A DNA stretch of 64,000 nt from positions 51,232,394 through 51,296,393 of the forward strand of contig CM074181.1 in assembly GCA_037179385.1 (NCBI GenBank), in the 5' to 3' direction. The DNA comes from Holothuria scabra. Lineage: Eukaryota > Echinodermata > Holothuroidea > Aspidochirotida > Holothuriidae. Below the pieces are notes generated by a model that was given only the letters and a program-made list of their open reading frames with translations, was not told the origin of the DNA and ran no database searches. Made by a program: the position numbers and the translations under genes. This document shows, in pieces, positions 11,169 to 24,190 of this stretch. The stretch's first letter is position 1. Each line of letters starts with the position of its first letter.

Positions 11169-13461
11169 AGTTCATGTTGTGTTAACCAATGTGCAATTGA
11201 ACGTGCGACTCACTTTGCTTTAGTCAACCTAAGGAGTGTCACATTATTCTCATATTTAGATGTTGAAAATTATCTTATAAAAATATTTCAGTTCTTGAAA
11301 AAAGTATTTTCATGAAATTGTTGGAAAAACATAAGTATCCGTACAACATGAAGCACTTGGATTTAACTGTGATGATATCAAACGGATTTGTTTCATAGGA
11401 AAGGAATTGCTGTTGTTTCTATAGAAAACTTCTGCAAGCCGCTAGTAGAACCAAGATCAATGAGTGATATTAATGGAGGAATGAGTGAGGTGCTACCATG
11501 AGGTGTATCGAATGAGTGAGTAAATATATCATATAATCTCACAGGAACTATGTTTGCTAAGCTTAGGTTTACCAGGGCTTAGCTTTTTGGTACATCCTAT
11601 CGTTCGATTGTATTATGTTTCAACGAGCTAGTTCATAGTTTTTTTTTTATTAAGGGGTGAAAATTGAACTGTATGTCATTCATGTAGTAAAGTGCACAGC
11701 AATATTTGAAAAAAAAGTATAAATGCACACACATGACACGGATTATTAACAAATTTCCCTTGATCAGGGTACATTATTACTTACACTTAACCAAGCTTGA
11801 ACAAACCAATATCTGTTAAAATTTGATACGATTAACGCTTGAACTCGATTTTCCTTTATATTAATGACAACACTTACGTAGAAGTTCATTTGCATTCATG
11901 TAATGATCATAACTCAGTTTGAAATTGATTTGGGATTGACAGTTTTTTATTGAACAGAAATGTTGAAGTGATGAAATGCATGATGAAAATATCCTTCTTA
12001 CGTTTTGAAACATGCTCCTTCTCTGCCTGTTTACATCTTATCTTCCCAAATCCAGTAGATTAAACGAACAACAAAATTAACAGATAAGTAAGGATTGAAG
12101 AAAGGTTCTGGAAACATATTACCAGAACTCTTCTGTAATCTATATTCTTTATCTGCTTTTTTGTTCCGTAAATTTTCTCCAGTTTGGAGCTTTTTTACAG
12201 CATAGATACGAACTGGATGTTCTCAGATTTTTTATCTGATGAAAGACATATCCCAGTGGGTTTTTCATTACGGTCTGTGTTTTGTAAGAAAGGTAAAAAT
12301 ATTGATGACCATGTCCTTCAAACCTGTTGCAATATCGTGTCCTCTTTCAAGATAAATCACTATAAAGACTGGTTCATTTTGTGAACAAAATACCTGCACT
12401 TTTCAACAAATGGTATGTTAGGAGAATTCATTGTGTAAAATTCTTTTTTTTTCTTCTTTACAACCAAAGTCCCTGTTTATCCTTAAAAATATGATAGGCC
12501 TATAGTTGGAATGTGTGAATACCATTTCCTGTAGATGTAACATTTCCCTTTATCACAGGTGGGGTGTAACAAACAATGTTGCCTCCTATTCCCTGCACGA
12601 CGTAAAAATATAAAGAAATGGAATGTAATGATAAATTAATGTGCCGTGAAAACATCACAGACTCTGCACGAAATCCCATGGAAAATTGCATCAGTTTTAA
12701 AATTAATACCTTTCAAATGCTACATGCTATTAAGATGTAGTATTTCTCTCCTAGAAGAGAAGATTTTTCTGCATAGTTTGAAATGAATGAATTTTGCCTC
12801 TAAAAAATACCTTTAACCAGATATTCCAAAATACACAAAATTTAAGTGAACACGATTCAAGGATAGACTACCCTAGAGCGCATCAGATCATGTAACAAAT
12901 TGTGATACCAGTTCCACCCGACACCTCCTCAGTAGGTTCCTAGGGTGTCTGTGTTGCATTCTTAAGAAACAAATTCATTTCATGGTTAGAACATTTTACT
13001 CTTCTATCAAATAGATGTTGTTACTTGTCTTGAGAATGCATATAGCGGAGTCAAAATAAACGTTTCCTGTATATTTAAGAGGCCCCGACTAGGATTATGA
13101 AATTTTATAGCCTATACCTTTGAGCTCTTTGATGTACGTATTTAAAGCAGTGTGTCTTAATATGTCCCCTTGTGGAACTGAAGAAAATCGTATATAAATT
13201 AATACAGCGGGATTGAAACGTATGGATGATGAGAATACTTTGTCAAATACGTCACGGCCATTCCTATTCACTTTGACACGAAATCTTCTCAAAACAACTC
13301 CATTTCAACAGCTTGGTTGTAATCCACTCTCTGTTCTTGACTGTTCCGGGACGTTTGGAGAACAGAGGAACCCCTAATTTTAAAACTATCTCAAATATGA
13401 TTGTTGGAAATATTTTTGTTGAGTTGTATACTTACTTTTTAAACATATTTCTTATATATTT
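11169..13461. other. No gene seen
   Basis: AT-rich, with no recognisable motif or repeat partner in the window. Confidence 0.5.
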
Positions 13462-13489
13462 GTACTGTCCATGACGTCATGGACAGTAC
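13462..13489. repeat. Perfect 28-bp palindrome centred on a CRE-like TGACGTCA
   Basis: gtactgtccatgac is followed without spacer by its exact reverse complement. The centre contains TGACGTCA, the consensus binding site for CREB/ATF proteins. Binding is inference. Confidence 0.9.
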
Positions 13490-14637
13490 CTTAGGTACGC
13501 TTATCCTTTTCGAGGGACAGTTCTTTCGTTCAATGTTTCTTGATTCTCAGTGAATTGTTTGCTCTTCAATTGAGTTCATTATGTAGAGTGGGTCGGGAAA
13601 GAGACTTCATGGTCCTTTCTGGTTATGATATGACCAAAATGAGCGAGTTTAATATAGGCATTTATGTATTTTATTGTTTTATAAAAGAATGCTTGAGCAC
13701 GTCAAATTTGTTATGCTTGCTCATCACACAACAGCCGCATTCCCGCATTGCAAAAGTAGTATATCGCGCACAGTGTCGCTAAACGCGGACGAGCTTAAGA
13801 CCATTGTAGTATTGTGACACAGTGCGCACACACTGCACTGTCGTATCTCGAAAGTGCTTGTTGTTCGAAGAACAACTTTGGCATCCATGTTCGCATCTAG
13901 GCCTGGGATTAATCATTAATCTTGGCATTTGACGTTAACTTTCTTCGGTGTTTTATTTCTCTCTTGGAAGCAGTTACGTAAGGTTTGACTTAGGCTTGCC
14001 AAATGAAAGGTGTATCTTGAGGAGAAATAAGAACTTATCCTTCTCTATGTACAAAACCATAGCAGGCAGTCATCTCGCTAAAATAACATTACGGTAGCGA
14101 CAATCTACTCATAGTGCAGTGCAGTCTGCTCATCTCTCGATGTATATTGGAAGTCTGAGTATTAAACTTAGCTTTAGTTGGGTCTAGCACTGGCAGTCGG
14201 TAACAATACATTGTCACCCACGTACCTATGGTTTTGTAAAAGAATTTGGACTTTGCCAGTGGCTAAAATCTACAGATTTTGCAAGAGAGTTGTTACATTT
14301 TGGAAAAAATGTAGTACGTTTAGATCAAAATTACCAAACGAGTTGAAAGATATGATATTGAAACCCATTCACGTCCAAATTAAAGTTTGTTTGAAATATT
14401 GCAGGACTCGAAGTTCGTCGTCAATTCACGCATAAAGTTAAAGCTTCTGGGCGTTCGTGCTATCTTTTGGTTCGAACGGTGGCGACCAATTTTCCCATGA
14501 TCCTCTGTACATGTATATATAGGAGGTCCGTGGGAGTAACATACGCCCAAAGACCCGCGGCTGTTTGTGTATTTTATCATTCTCAGAATGATGATCTTTC
14601 TTAGAATTAGCATATGGGCCTATACTTGTTGTCTGCA
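13490..14637. other. No gene seen
   Basis: No recognisable gene or repeat; the 85-codon ORF at 14178-14435 lacks motifs. Confidence 0.5.
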
Positions 14638-14985
14638 CAAAGGGTTACCATAGGCCTAATCATTTTCTCGCAGGGTGGACATGCATCGCCACCCTGGTGA
14701 AGAGGTCTAAATTAGGAGTGGTGGGGTGGGGAGTTTGGAAACTTTGTTGACTTTCCGCAATCATGTCTAGATGCAAAAGATGGTGCCACAAGTTGTTGCT
14801 CTTACTAGAGTTTCCTCTAACTTGACTGAAGCAAAATTAGAGAAAACTGTGAGATCATTAAATACATGAAATCCAGACACTCATGGTGGCGGTAATTTTA
14901 CAAAACCGCCCGGACACCAGCAAGATACAATAAAAACAGGACGTGTCCTGATAAAACCGAACGTCTGGTAACCCTACCTGCTGTG
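14638..14985. mobile_element. Possible short TIR element (MITE)
   Basis: agggttacca near 14641 is matched by tggtaaccct near 14968-14977 as a 10-bp inverted repeat about 340 bp apart. The interior has a small hairpin (cagggtgg...ccaccctg, 14672-14697). No 8-bp target duplication is visible, so this is tentative. Confidence 0.35.
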
Positions 14986-17900
14986 CCACTATGAGCACTG
15001 TGGGCATACTTTGAGACTTCCGGTTGATCACTGCCATTACATCGTCACTGCATGAATAGCCTAAAGGCCGAAGTGGTGATTCTTCAATTAGCCTGATAAG
15101 CATTATGAGAAATAGTGCAGTCCTGCATTATTCATGTGCATCAGGAGATTCCGAATCGAAAAGTAACAAACGGTTGATTTCTACAACAAGCAACCAACAC
15201 AGTACTGCATTGATTATGTTCAGGTATATCACATATTCCAAGCTTTAGTACGTACCCGGTTACATTGGTACAGCTCTAACAATCATGGACAGTTAAGTGG
15301 TTACGATTTTCGTAACCACATTTCTAGTTTAGATTGAAAATACTTCTCAAATATTATTAGCATATTAAAAGACTGGAAAGATATTTTCAGAATATTTTGT
15401 CAACTCAATACTTTATATTTCTAAAACATTTTAAGAACCATGTTATAAAAATATTGTTGTTTTTGCAGGGATTGACAGTAGAAAACGCATTCAGCAATGA
15501 GTATACAGTACAGCAATATACAACATACTGCAAACTTTAGGAAGGCAGTTGCTTTAGAGCTATTTTTTCACCACATACCCAGTAATTCAGCGAATCAGGC
15601 ATTTGGACGGGGACACGTGATCCGTATCAATCCTCAAATGCAGCTGGAAGTCCCCCAAACATAAACAAAGATAATGACTCCGTGTTCACTAATGGCGGAA
15701 AGCAGATGATAACTATTGTTTGAATTTTGATTTGGGGACAAGGTTAATTACTATTTGTAAACTTCGAAGGTCTAATCCATCACATAAAAGAATATATATG
15801 AAAATTAAGAAGAGGAATGTAATCGTTACTTTAAGTGGTAGACCTCTTGACACCAATGTGAAAATGTAATTCATTTTGCAAACATTGATCCCTATCTTCG
15901 ATCACTAAAACTGATGATTATCATAGTCGTAAGCTCAGCATTATATCAATGAAGGCAAAGGCTTCTTTGAGATCTGTTGTCGTCTGGCGAAATTGGGGGC
16001 GTACTCAACCCGGTGAGTAGGGCCATCCTCTCTGTATTGTGTATCACCAACACCACGAAACAACAGGATACAGCAAAGTAAGCTTTAACATGAACGATAA
16101 GCAAAAGTTGGAAAGCGTTTACACAGGTTGTGGGTGCTTTTGTTTCCTCTCGATTAAAATTAGACAAGCAACAAATTGAGAAATAGGTGATTGCGACAGC
16201 CTTTGGATGTCACAGTCACAACCAGTCGACGCAAGGATATTTTGATGGGAGGGGCAAAGTATGCGATGAGTGCTTCTTTTCTTCTTTTCCCCTTTTTTCA
16301 TTTTCTTTTCACATTTCTTGTATCCCGGAAGTCTGCCCTTGTCACAGAACGTATTTCATTTGAATTGTTATAGACCAAAATCTGTCCTGCTTTTTCGTGT
16401 TACTTCGTGACGCACTTCGGAGGGTCTGATTGTAAAAATACTAATCGATGGGAAAAGATGATATAATAACCCATGCAATTACCACAAGCGATCAGTTTGG
16501 CCTATGGATCAAGAAAAAATAAGTAAAAATATCCCTTTAAATTCAAAATCTGGCGAAGGTGAGATAGACACACAACTTCCACATTTTAAGTAAACTTTTC
16601 CTCAAACAGCACTAAAATTACAGCGGCAGCCTCTAATCATGTTCCAAAGGCACTTCAATAATCTGAAGTGCGGTTTAATGTTAAATTTATGAAAAATTAA
16701 ACAAATCACAGTGTTATTTTGGGTAGGTGGTATTAAAACCGGTAAAAAGATGTGGAAAGAAAAAGGGCACTTTTCCGCGAACGAGGAACTGTTTATGTCC
16801 CTGCTACGTCGGTTTCGCGCGTAACGTTAACTGCAAATGAGTAACTCGAGCTGGATACCGATCCAAATTGTATAACCTGCGTCACTCCGATCTCTGCAAA
16901 AAGAATAATACCCTTCAACCCATCTAGCATCATTTTTGTGTCGAAGAACGACGAAATCTGGAAGATTAACAATACGAATACGGTCGAGAATCACCAAGCT
17001 TTATTTCGTGTAATAGGTTCTTAAAATTTGGTGGTCGAACTGTTATTAGCGGCTGGAAACGGTTTCCCTTCAGAAAAAATATCGGAATTCGTGTACTAAA
17101 TTTTCTGGTCGCAATATGAGGCTCTGAGCTCAGTGCTAACTTAGTGCCAAACTGAATATGGTGCACTGACCACATTTTGTAAAAGCCATCAGCCCTTTCC
17201 CGTTGAAATGCTTGTTGCGACACTCGACGAAGTGGCCATGAATTAAAATTTTGATCTTTCTGGCACAAAATCTCATCAGAAATTCCTGCCTCTGGAGACT
17301 GGGTGTCACGACATGGCCGATAGCTTTAGACAGGGGCAGGCTTTTCAATAGAAAATCGCAATTCAGACCTTGGCATCTTTCATGCTACTAGGCGTAGACC
17401 TCCTAGGTGGGGATAGGGGGACTGCAATTCTCCCTGCTTATTTCAGGGCACTGACGTTTACATGTATTTAAGGGCAAGAGGGTAGCCTGTAGTAGTCAGT
17501 TCGGCCTGCAGCGGACCGTTTTGACAAACGGCCGGGCAAAATAGGACTTGAAAAATGCTCAGCTCACGGAAAACAGGATCCGCCTCTTCCCGTAGCCTAC
17601 GCCTTTATGGATTTTTTGAAATAACGGTACCCGAAATGTTTTTTTTTTTTAAATATATCAACAAAATTTTTTACCTTCTATTACCGCAATTTAATGTTAG
17701 TTTCAGTTGAGCAAAACTTTACTAAAGCTGGACCGACTTCCTTTGTTCAAGATCATTTTGTGTCTAATTATGACTGCATTCGATTCCGTCAAAAGTCAAA
17801 TACAAATCAATCCTTGAAACTCGGTTGAACTTGGTGCGGATGCGGCAAAAATACAGGCCTACGGAAGGTCACTGCAAGCACTACTCTGGATTCGATGTCC

Positions 17901-18164
17901 CGCGTGCGTTGTGTAGGCCTACGTATGGGAACATTTGACTACGGTAGGCCAAAGCTATCTTCAATTGGCGCTCAGCGTACAAAAAAATTTGGAAAAGTCG
18001 CGACCCCTCAGACCCACAGACCCCGATGACATTTCAAAAGTTTCCCAAATTTTGTTGTCCTTTTAGACAAAATATTTCAAAATCAAGAATTTCAATTGTA
18101 GAAAAATTGGAATTTTATGAAAGACAGGTCACAAAAAATAGCAACATAGCTGCCGGTGTCTCTT
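14986..18164. other. No gene seen
   Basis: AT-rich. Small ORFs only, the largest 100 codons on the minus strand at 16966-17268, without motifs. Confidence 0.5.
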
Positions 18165-18440
18165 AATGATCGATGTGGTGTCACACAAATGGTAAATATC
18201 CGATTTTGTTATGTACAGAGCTCAGAAAAATTTAGTGAGAACTAATGCACTTAATGTTGCATAATGAGGCAAGCAAAGCGCGCCGGAAATTTTGCTTTTT
18301 TTTTTTTTTTGAGATTTGGAAAATTAAAAAAGGGGTTTCTGACACGGAAACTGGGGGAGCTGACGCATGCTTCCGCCCCGCATTTTTCACTGGGGGTAGC
18401 CTTCTCCCCCAGCCCCCGCTTCCTACTCCCATGCTTAAAA
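18165..18440 (+). mobile_element. Dispersed repeat, family B copy 1
   Basis: The run gtgtcacacaaatggtaaat, then ccgattttgt, an agctcag, then gcgcgccggaaattttgctt parallels 49345-49480 in order and spacing. The GC-rich ggcgcgcc-type block before ggaaatttt and the CCCC-rich flank are features I associate with non-autonomous hAT elements; the ends are not resolved. Confidence 0.5.
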
Positions 18441-18949
18441 AAGTTTTTTTTACTTTTTACTTTTCGAAAGGTAGGGCCACCATTTTAAACCAATTGTGCT
18501 CAAAGGGTACCAATTGGAATGTTTACCTACTAAATACATGCAAAATTAAGCGATATGAATGAGTGCATGGCAGATTCGAACTACTGGTTGTGGTGGTTAT
18601 ATCTCTAGCAATCTTGGGCCACTCCCCACCTGACAGAAGATAATGTATTTATACAGTACAGCTCTCACCCCGGTCGGTATTTTCCATTTTGCAAAATTGA
18701 CCCCACGATCGGTTCCCCTTTTTCCTGGCAGAGATGCTGGCGATCAGTTCTACTGCATGATGCTAAGTTTCTCGCAGGAAATTTGAGTTGGTTCTTGGAT
18801 GATAGATCATATAGTTTGAATTATACCTGGAGTGAACGGCCAAGGCTTCATGGAGTTTCGACGCTGGTTTAAAAATCATGCAGTCATGCTCACTAGAAGA
18901 GATTTTATTTTACAGCTGAAGGTATAGTCCAAGTTTTTGTGGCAGCCCA
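18441..18949. other. No gene seen
   Basis: No recognisable motif. Confidence 0.5.
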
Positions 18950-19165
18950 GCTGAAAATTCCATTTGGAACCCTTTTGGGTTAAACCCTTTGAACCCAAAG
19001 GGTTTCAAGTGATACCTTTTGTAAATACCCTTTTCATTTAGAGGGCAGTCCCTTTGGTAGATGATGGAAATTGGTCAAAACTCATAGGGAATTATAAAAT
19101 TATCCTTTTTATAAACCAAACCCTTTTGAAAACCCTTTACCATTTGGAAACTGTTGAAACCTTTT
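18950..19165. repeat. Cluster of CCCTTT/AAAGGG motifs in both orientations
   Basis: At least ten aaaccctttt- or ccctttgg-type words lie within about 210 bp, some forming local palindromes such as aaaccctttgaacccaaagg. There is no fixed period. Confidence 0.6.
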
Positions 19166-19427
19166 GGTTAATATGGACAAAAGATCTCAATGGGAATTAA
19201 GTTCTGCCTGGCCGTAAGGCCTGTCCATTTAGGCCTATCCTCTCAAGTCGGTTAGATGGACGGAGTTTTACATGACGGCCCATATGGCCAGTTTCTAACC
19301 AATTGGTCTATGTCGAGCCGCCACGGACTAGCTTTTCCAGTTGTGACTAACTGGCTTGTTTTTCCTACTCAATTGCTTTAGGCCTATGCTGTGTTTTTTA
19401 CAGTCTTCAGTATGACCAGGACAATAC

Positions 19428-19480
19428 TCGAACTCCTGACCTCCCAACTACAAGTCCAGGAGCGCATCCGCACATTCAAA
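19428..19480 (-). repeat. tRNA-like SINE fragment
   Basis: Read on the minus strand, ggacttgtagttgggaggtc followed by aggagttcgagt resembles a tRNA anticodon arm plus T arm (Pol III B-box GGTTCGANNCC, partly degenerate). The A-box half is not clear. Most likely a relic of a tRNA-derived SINE. Confidence 0.35.
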
Positions 19481-19589
19481 AAGGGGGGGGGGGACTGACC
19501 TAAGAGAAAAAAGGGGTGAGAGGGAGCTGCACTGCTAATTTTCCACATGTTTTATTGTTGATGTGGCGAAAAAGGGAGGGCTGGGGCGT

Positions 19590-19648
19590 AAGACCCCACC
19601 CCATGTACCCGGGCCTGAAGTCGGGTGCTTTAACCACTTGACCATTTG
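19590..19648 (-). repeat. tRNA-like SINE fragment (A-box half)
   Basis: On the minus strand, atggtcaagtggttaaagca matches a Pol III A-box (TGGYNNAGTGG), followed by an anticodon-arm-like cccgacttcaggccc. The T-arm B-box is lost. Interpreted as a 5' SINE fragment. Confidence 0.4.
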
Positions 19649-20010
19649 CCGTTCGTTATTTACTCTCTCATCACTCTGCTGCAAACCAGACTTGATTGAA
19701 CAATATCATGTGAATCATTTATTGGTATCCTTACTGAACGCATCTCTTCTCTCTGTTTCTTGTTTTTCCATGTCATGTGTGCTTATTTTCTTCCTCTTTT
19801 GTATTTCAAATTCTTATTCTGGTTTTGTCCTGTTTCATTTTCCTTCTTCGCTATCCCTTCGCTATCCTTTCTCGTTCCAGTTCCTGATTTATTCAACCTT
19901 TCCCTAAATGAAGGGAAAGTCGTCCTACCCCCCCCCCCCCCCCGTCAATTAATTGACATAAAAGATTATCCCTATCAATTTCACTGACCAGGCTGCACTG
20001 TGCACTATGC

Positions 20011-20454
20011 ATGCCCGGCGCATATTGTACAGATTTTGTACGTGTCAGAAAATTCGTGGAACTAGTACATACAATGAATGTTGGCCACAAAAAGCCAACA
20101 ATTCACCATCAAATTTCTCTTCGTAGGCCAACTAGCTCGCTTGTGGTAATTGATATGATGTTCAAAAGGTTAAAATTGACCTTCGTGGGTAATTTTTATG
20201 CCGACCCTCGTATGTGCGTCACGAAAGTTAAAAACGAAAGCACTTTTTCGTGTACGACCCGCTGCCTATTAGTGGTATTCTTTACCATACACTTGAAGGT
20301 GCTTTTCATATGGAATGTTAGCAGCTATACTGACACGAAAGACGTTTGTGATGGAAAAAATAGTTTAAGCGACAAGGATTATCACATAATGTGCTTGAAA
20401 AACTGTATCTCAATTTTTAACCTTCATATTTCTTTTTTTAAATATCTTTTGTAG
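20011..20454 (+). other. Unrecognised 147-codon ORF
   Basis: Longest plus-strand ORF in this part, beginning MPGAYCTDFV, with a hydrophobic stretch RCLLVVFFTIHLKVLFIW near residue 85-102 that could span a membrane. An AATAAA-like signal occurs near 20481. There is no similarity I can name, no Kozak-like context I would trust, and codon use looks like the AT-rich background. A chance ORF is as likely as a gene. Confidence 0.15.
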
Positions 20455-22197
20455 TTGTCCTCAATCGATGTATGTACAAGATAATAAAATAATAATAAGA
20501 AGAAAGCTGTAAGTTATTACTTTAATAAACTGCGTTAAAGAAATATACTTGGGTGAAAAAAGAGTTACAAACTATTGATTAAAATCAAGATGAAGACGAT
20601 TTAAATATGACTGCCATTGTCTCATAAATGCTTTAATGTTGGAAGAATTCCACTCAATGTAGTGCGGTGATTATATTCGACCCCTTCTTTAATTTTGAAA
20701 GTGAACAAAAATTAAGAGTGTTCTTTGACCCTCACTCTTGTAAATATTAAATGTAAACCATATCAGTTCATCCACAGTTTTGTTGCAAGGCTCATCATTC
20801 ACGATACCAAATTTATAGTCTGTGGGCTAATGCTAACAGTCTTATGAATTACATTATTAAGAAAGGTTTGAAACTCTGTCCACAAAGGTTGTAGGCTACT
20901 TCGTCACAGCTAAAATAATATGACTATTTGTTTCTTTTTTCCTTTGAAGAAAAAGCAGTGACAGATCCATGTTTGCCAGGTCTGTTTTGGCGGGAAAGAT
21001 TTATATGGAGAGGGGGGGGGGGGAGGAGGACTCAAATATGGGGGAGGTGTCGAACACCAGCAGGACTATCTAGGAGAAGCGCCTCTATTGGTTGGCGCGT
21101 AGAATAGCCTGAATAAGAATAATACAAAAAAAGGTGTGATCTTTTTAGTTTTAACGTGGACACACTACATAAATCTAAAAAGCAGATTATTACATTTTGA
21201 GACACGCACTTACAATTGTATCTCAGTGTAAAACTGAACATGTAAATGATTTTCAGTAAACATTTATACGTCGCAGTCAGTTCAGAATGTTACCATAAGA
21301 TGGTAAACACAAACTTGGGCGTACTAACGGGAACAGTTCAGTTCGGGAGGGGGGAAGAAGATTTTCTGCAGGAAAAAACGAAATAGTGTCCAAAAGACTA
21401 TCTAAGCGCGCAGCGTCGAAAATTTTGAAAATTCGCGACCTGTCTCAGACAGCCGGAAATAACATTCCACAGGCTTGTACGCACGACCTAAGCATTCATT
21501 ATTTTGTAAATCTGGAGAGAAGGACTATCCAAGTGGAGCACCACCATCCATTTGAGCGGATACACAGAAAATTTGAATACTCGCAACCCCTCAAACAGGC
21601 TGAAATGGCGCTGCCTAAAAGCGTAGGCAAATAGGAACATTTCATTTTTTTTTTTTTGGGGGGGGGGGGGGGTTGGTTGCCTGAAATATGTAGTTCTGCC
21701 AGACAAAACTGTCTAAGGGAAGCACTACCAAGTACCATTGGTGTCGATAACAGTATCATATGCATATTAGATTATTATAATATCACTGCCAGGAAGTGTG
21801 ATACGTTTGATTGAACGTTTATGACGAATAAGAATGGCTAGCATTTCAAAACATAACATAAATACGGAAGGGGATAGAAGGTCATCTTGACGACAAGATC
21901 TGTAACTTAAAAAAAAATTAAAAACGGTGACCACAAATCATAACAGAGGAGGTTGCAGTCTAATGAAGTAGTTTACCATATGATAAAGTTACTCTTCAAT
22001 ACCCCTTAATTAAGTATTTTAAAAAGAAAATGTAAAATGTAAATGATACGTGAAACTGTATCGAAAGCTTTTCCAAAATCGATTAACATAAAATGAGCTG
22101 GAATTGTCTTCACATTAGTGTACACCAAAATATCATAAAAAGGTACATTTTCTCCAATATACCTACCTGTCATGAAACCTTTCTGGTTATCATAGAT
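20455..22197. other. No gene seen; G-runs at 21012-21023 and 21658-21672
   Basis: No coding motif. Two long G homopolymers, the second directly after a T-run. Confidence 0.5.
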
Positions 22198-22577
22198 AAG
22201 CCGCAGTCACACTACAACGAATTCGGATCGGATTCCCATCCGATTTATTTCGGGTTTCCAATAAAATCTTCTATATCTCTGGTCGGAAAGAGCTAAAAAA
22301 ATTTTCAAACGTTGTTAATATATGATTCGCAGCTTATGTCTATGAAAATTTATCAAATTAAACTAATTTTTCGTGACGTCACACCTATATATATTTTTAA
22401 CAGACAGCGAAGTCCGATAAAACCTGTCTATCGATGTGACAACACGAAATAATAACCATTTATTAAATTTTCATAGCCCTGAGGTACAATTTATAAGAGA
22501 TGGGGAAGATTGAACAAAAACTCACAAAAAATCGGATCGGAATACCATCCGAATTCATTGCAGTGAGACCGCAGCTT
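22198..22577. mobile_element. MITE, family A copy 2 (well-preserved ends)
   Basis: Terminal inverted repeats of about 48 bp: the left end begins aagccgcagtcacactacaa, and the right end inverted begins aagctgcggtctcactgcaa. Both continue into gaattcggat and a ccgatt block. The element is about 380 bp, non-coding, and shares its core (ctgtctatcgatgtgacaac, then aataat) with copy 1 at 4.03-4.43 kb. The flanks are taga/taaa, so a target duplication is not certain. The superfamily is not assigned. Confidence 0.75.
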
Positions 22578-23437
22578 TAAACTGTAAAGAACTAATCTTG
22601 TTCTTTCTGCAATACAGAAAGAGATTATTTTGTAAACACACCAAAGAGAGAAATCGGACTCCAGATAGTAGCGTATATTCCTGGGGCAGGGAGCCAAAGT
22701 GCCCCATTGACGTTTTAATAATATCTGAAATGTGAATATTTCAGATATCAATTATGAAGTCACGTAGTCGTGACGTAATCCGTGAAAAGGTCACCGAAAG
22801 CTTGATTTTTGAGAATTCTTTTCCATGACGACACTCTATCTTTAAGGAAAGAAGGGAGAGACGAAGAGAAATGGAAAAGAAGAAGAGTGAAAGGGTACGA
22901 AATTATTTAGCTTCACACATGCTTCCACATACTCTTGTTTCGTTACTTGTCTATCGGGCTAGCTTTGCTTTAAGCCTAATTGTCCGCCTGCATATCTATT
23001 TGTCCATTTTTAATATGCCTTTGTGGAGACATTGCTAGCATACTTGCCCGGTTGGTTATAGGGTACTGAGCAATGTACTTGCCCGAGTAACTTCTTGCTT
23101 GTCGCAGACTGTGGGGCGTGTGAATTGTCGAAGTCTGCTTCAGATAAGAGCGATCTGAGACGTTCTGACCTTTTTCTTCAAAGCTGTGTAAGTTTCACAA
23201 GCATGGGAATGCCATTTCCGGCCTTTTGGGGGTCGCAATCTTCCAAAATTTTCCATACGGTTGGCGCCAATGATGGTGGCGCTCTTCTTAGATATAACTT
23301 CGCACAGAATTATGTTTTCCGGACAGCAAAATCTCCTGCACCCAAACTGAAATGCTTCCATACGTCTATAGCCTCGATTCACGTAGGATTCGTTAAGAAT
23401 AATTTTAATAACCCTCGGCGTTTATATAATAAGTAAA
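22578..23437. other. No gene seen
   Basis: Small ORFs on both strands, mutual shadows near 23095-23436. Nothing recognised. Confidence 0.5.
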
Positions 23438-23810
23438 GCCTTTGCGAATGGGGGGGGGGGCAGTTTTCACCGGGTATATGAGTATAGTCATTTTACCCCT
23501 GATCAATGACCCCAGGTCAGTTACTGACGCCAGTTACTTAATTGTTGGCTCGCTTTATATTTTGGTGGATCAGGATAATAACCCCTTGTCTTAAGGCTAC
23601 AGAAAAGATGCCTTTTCGCCAGTAAGTACATCGATATTTGGATAAAAAAGAATGAATAAGCAAAAACAAGGAGACCAAAGGTAAATTAAAACGTTTCAAC
23701 CCGTTATAAAGCTTTGTAAATTTACTAACACAGGAAAAAATCGACCATAGCTTGTGTGAAGGAATTTTTGCGTCTCCAGGTAAACTGATAGGCATTAGGA
23801 CTTCGGGTAC
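23438..23810. repeat. Tandem duplication, unit 1 (373 bp)
   Basis: Begins gcctttgcgaatg followed by a run of 11 G. The whole block is repeated immediately downstream with only scattered substitutions and small indels. On the minus strand both units keep a short open frame including LPGDAKIPSHKLW, which I do not recognise. Confidence 0.85.
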
Positions 23811-24190
23811 GCCTTTGCGAATGGGGGGGGGGGGGGCGGAAGTTTTCACCGGGTATATGAGTATAGTCATTTTACACCTGATCAAAGACCCCAGGTCAGT
23901 TACTGACGCCAGTTACTTAATTGTTCGCTCGCTTTATATTTTGGTGGATCAGGATAATAACCCCTTGTCTTAAGGCTAGAGAAAAGATGCATTTTCGCCA
24001 GAAAGTACATAGATATTTGGATAAAAAAAGAATGAAAAAAAAAACAAGGAGACCAAAGGTAAATTAAAACGTTTCAACCCGTTATAAAGCTTTGTAAATT
24101 TACTAACACAGGAAAAAATCGGCCATAGCTTGTGTGAAGGAATTTTTGCGTCTCCAGGTAAACCGATAGGCATTAGGACTTCGGGTACGC
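23811..24190. repeat. Tandem duplication, unit 2 (about 380 bp)
   Basis: Near-identical second copy. It differs by a longer G-run (14 G at 23823-23836), an A-rich expansion near 24030-24045 and single substitutions. It ends at gggtacgcc, the same word at which unit 1 meets unit 2, which marks the junction. Confidence 0.85.

Noticed and set aside
19563..19907. 114-codon hydrophobic plus-strand ORF
   Set aside because: Runs through T/C-rich sequence and a tRNA-like fragment; hydrophobicity is a composition effect.
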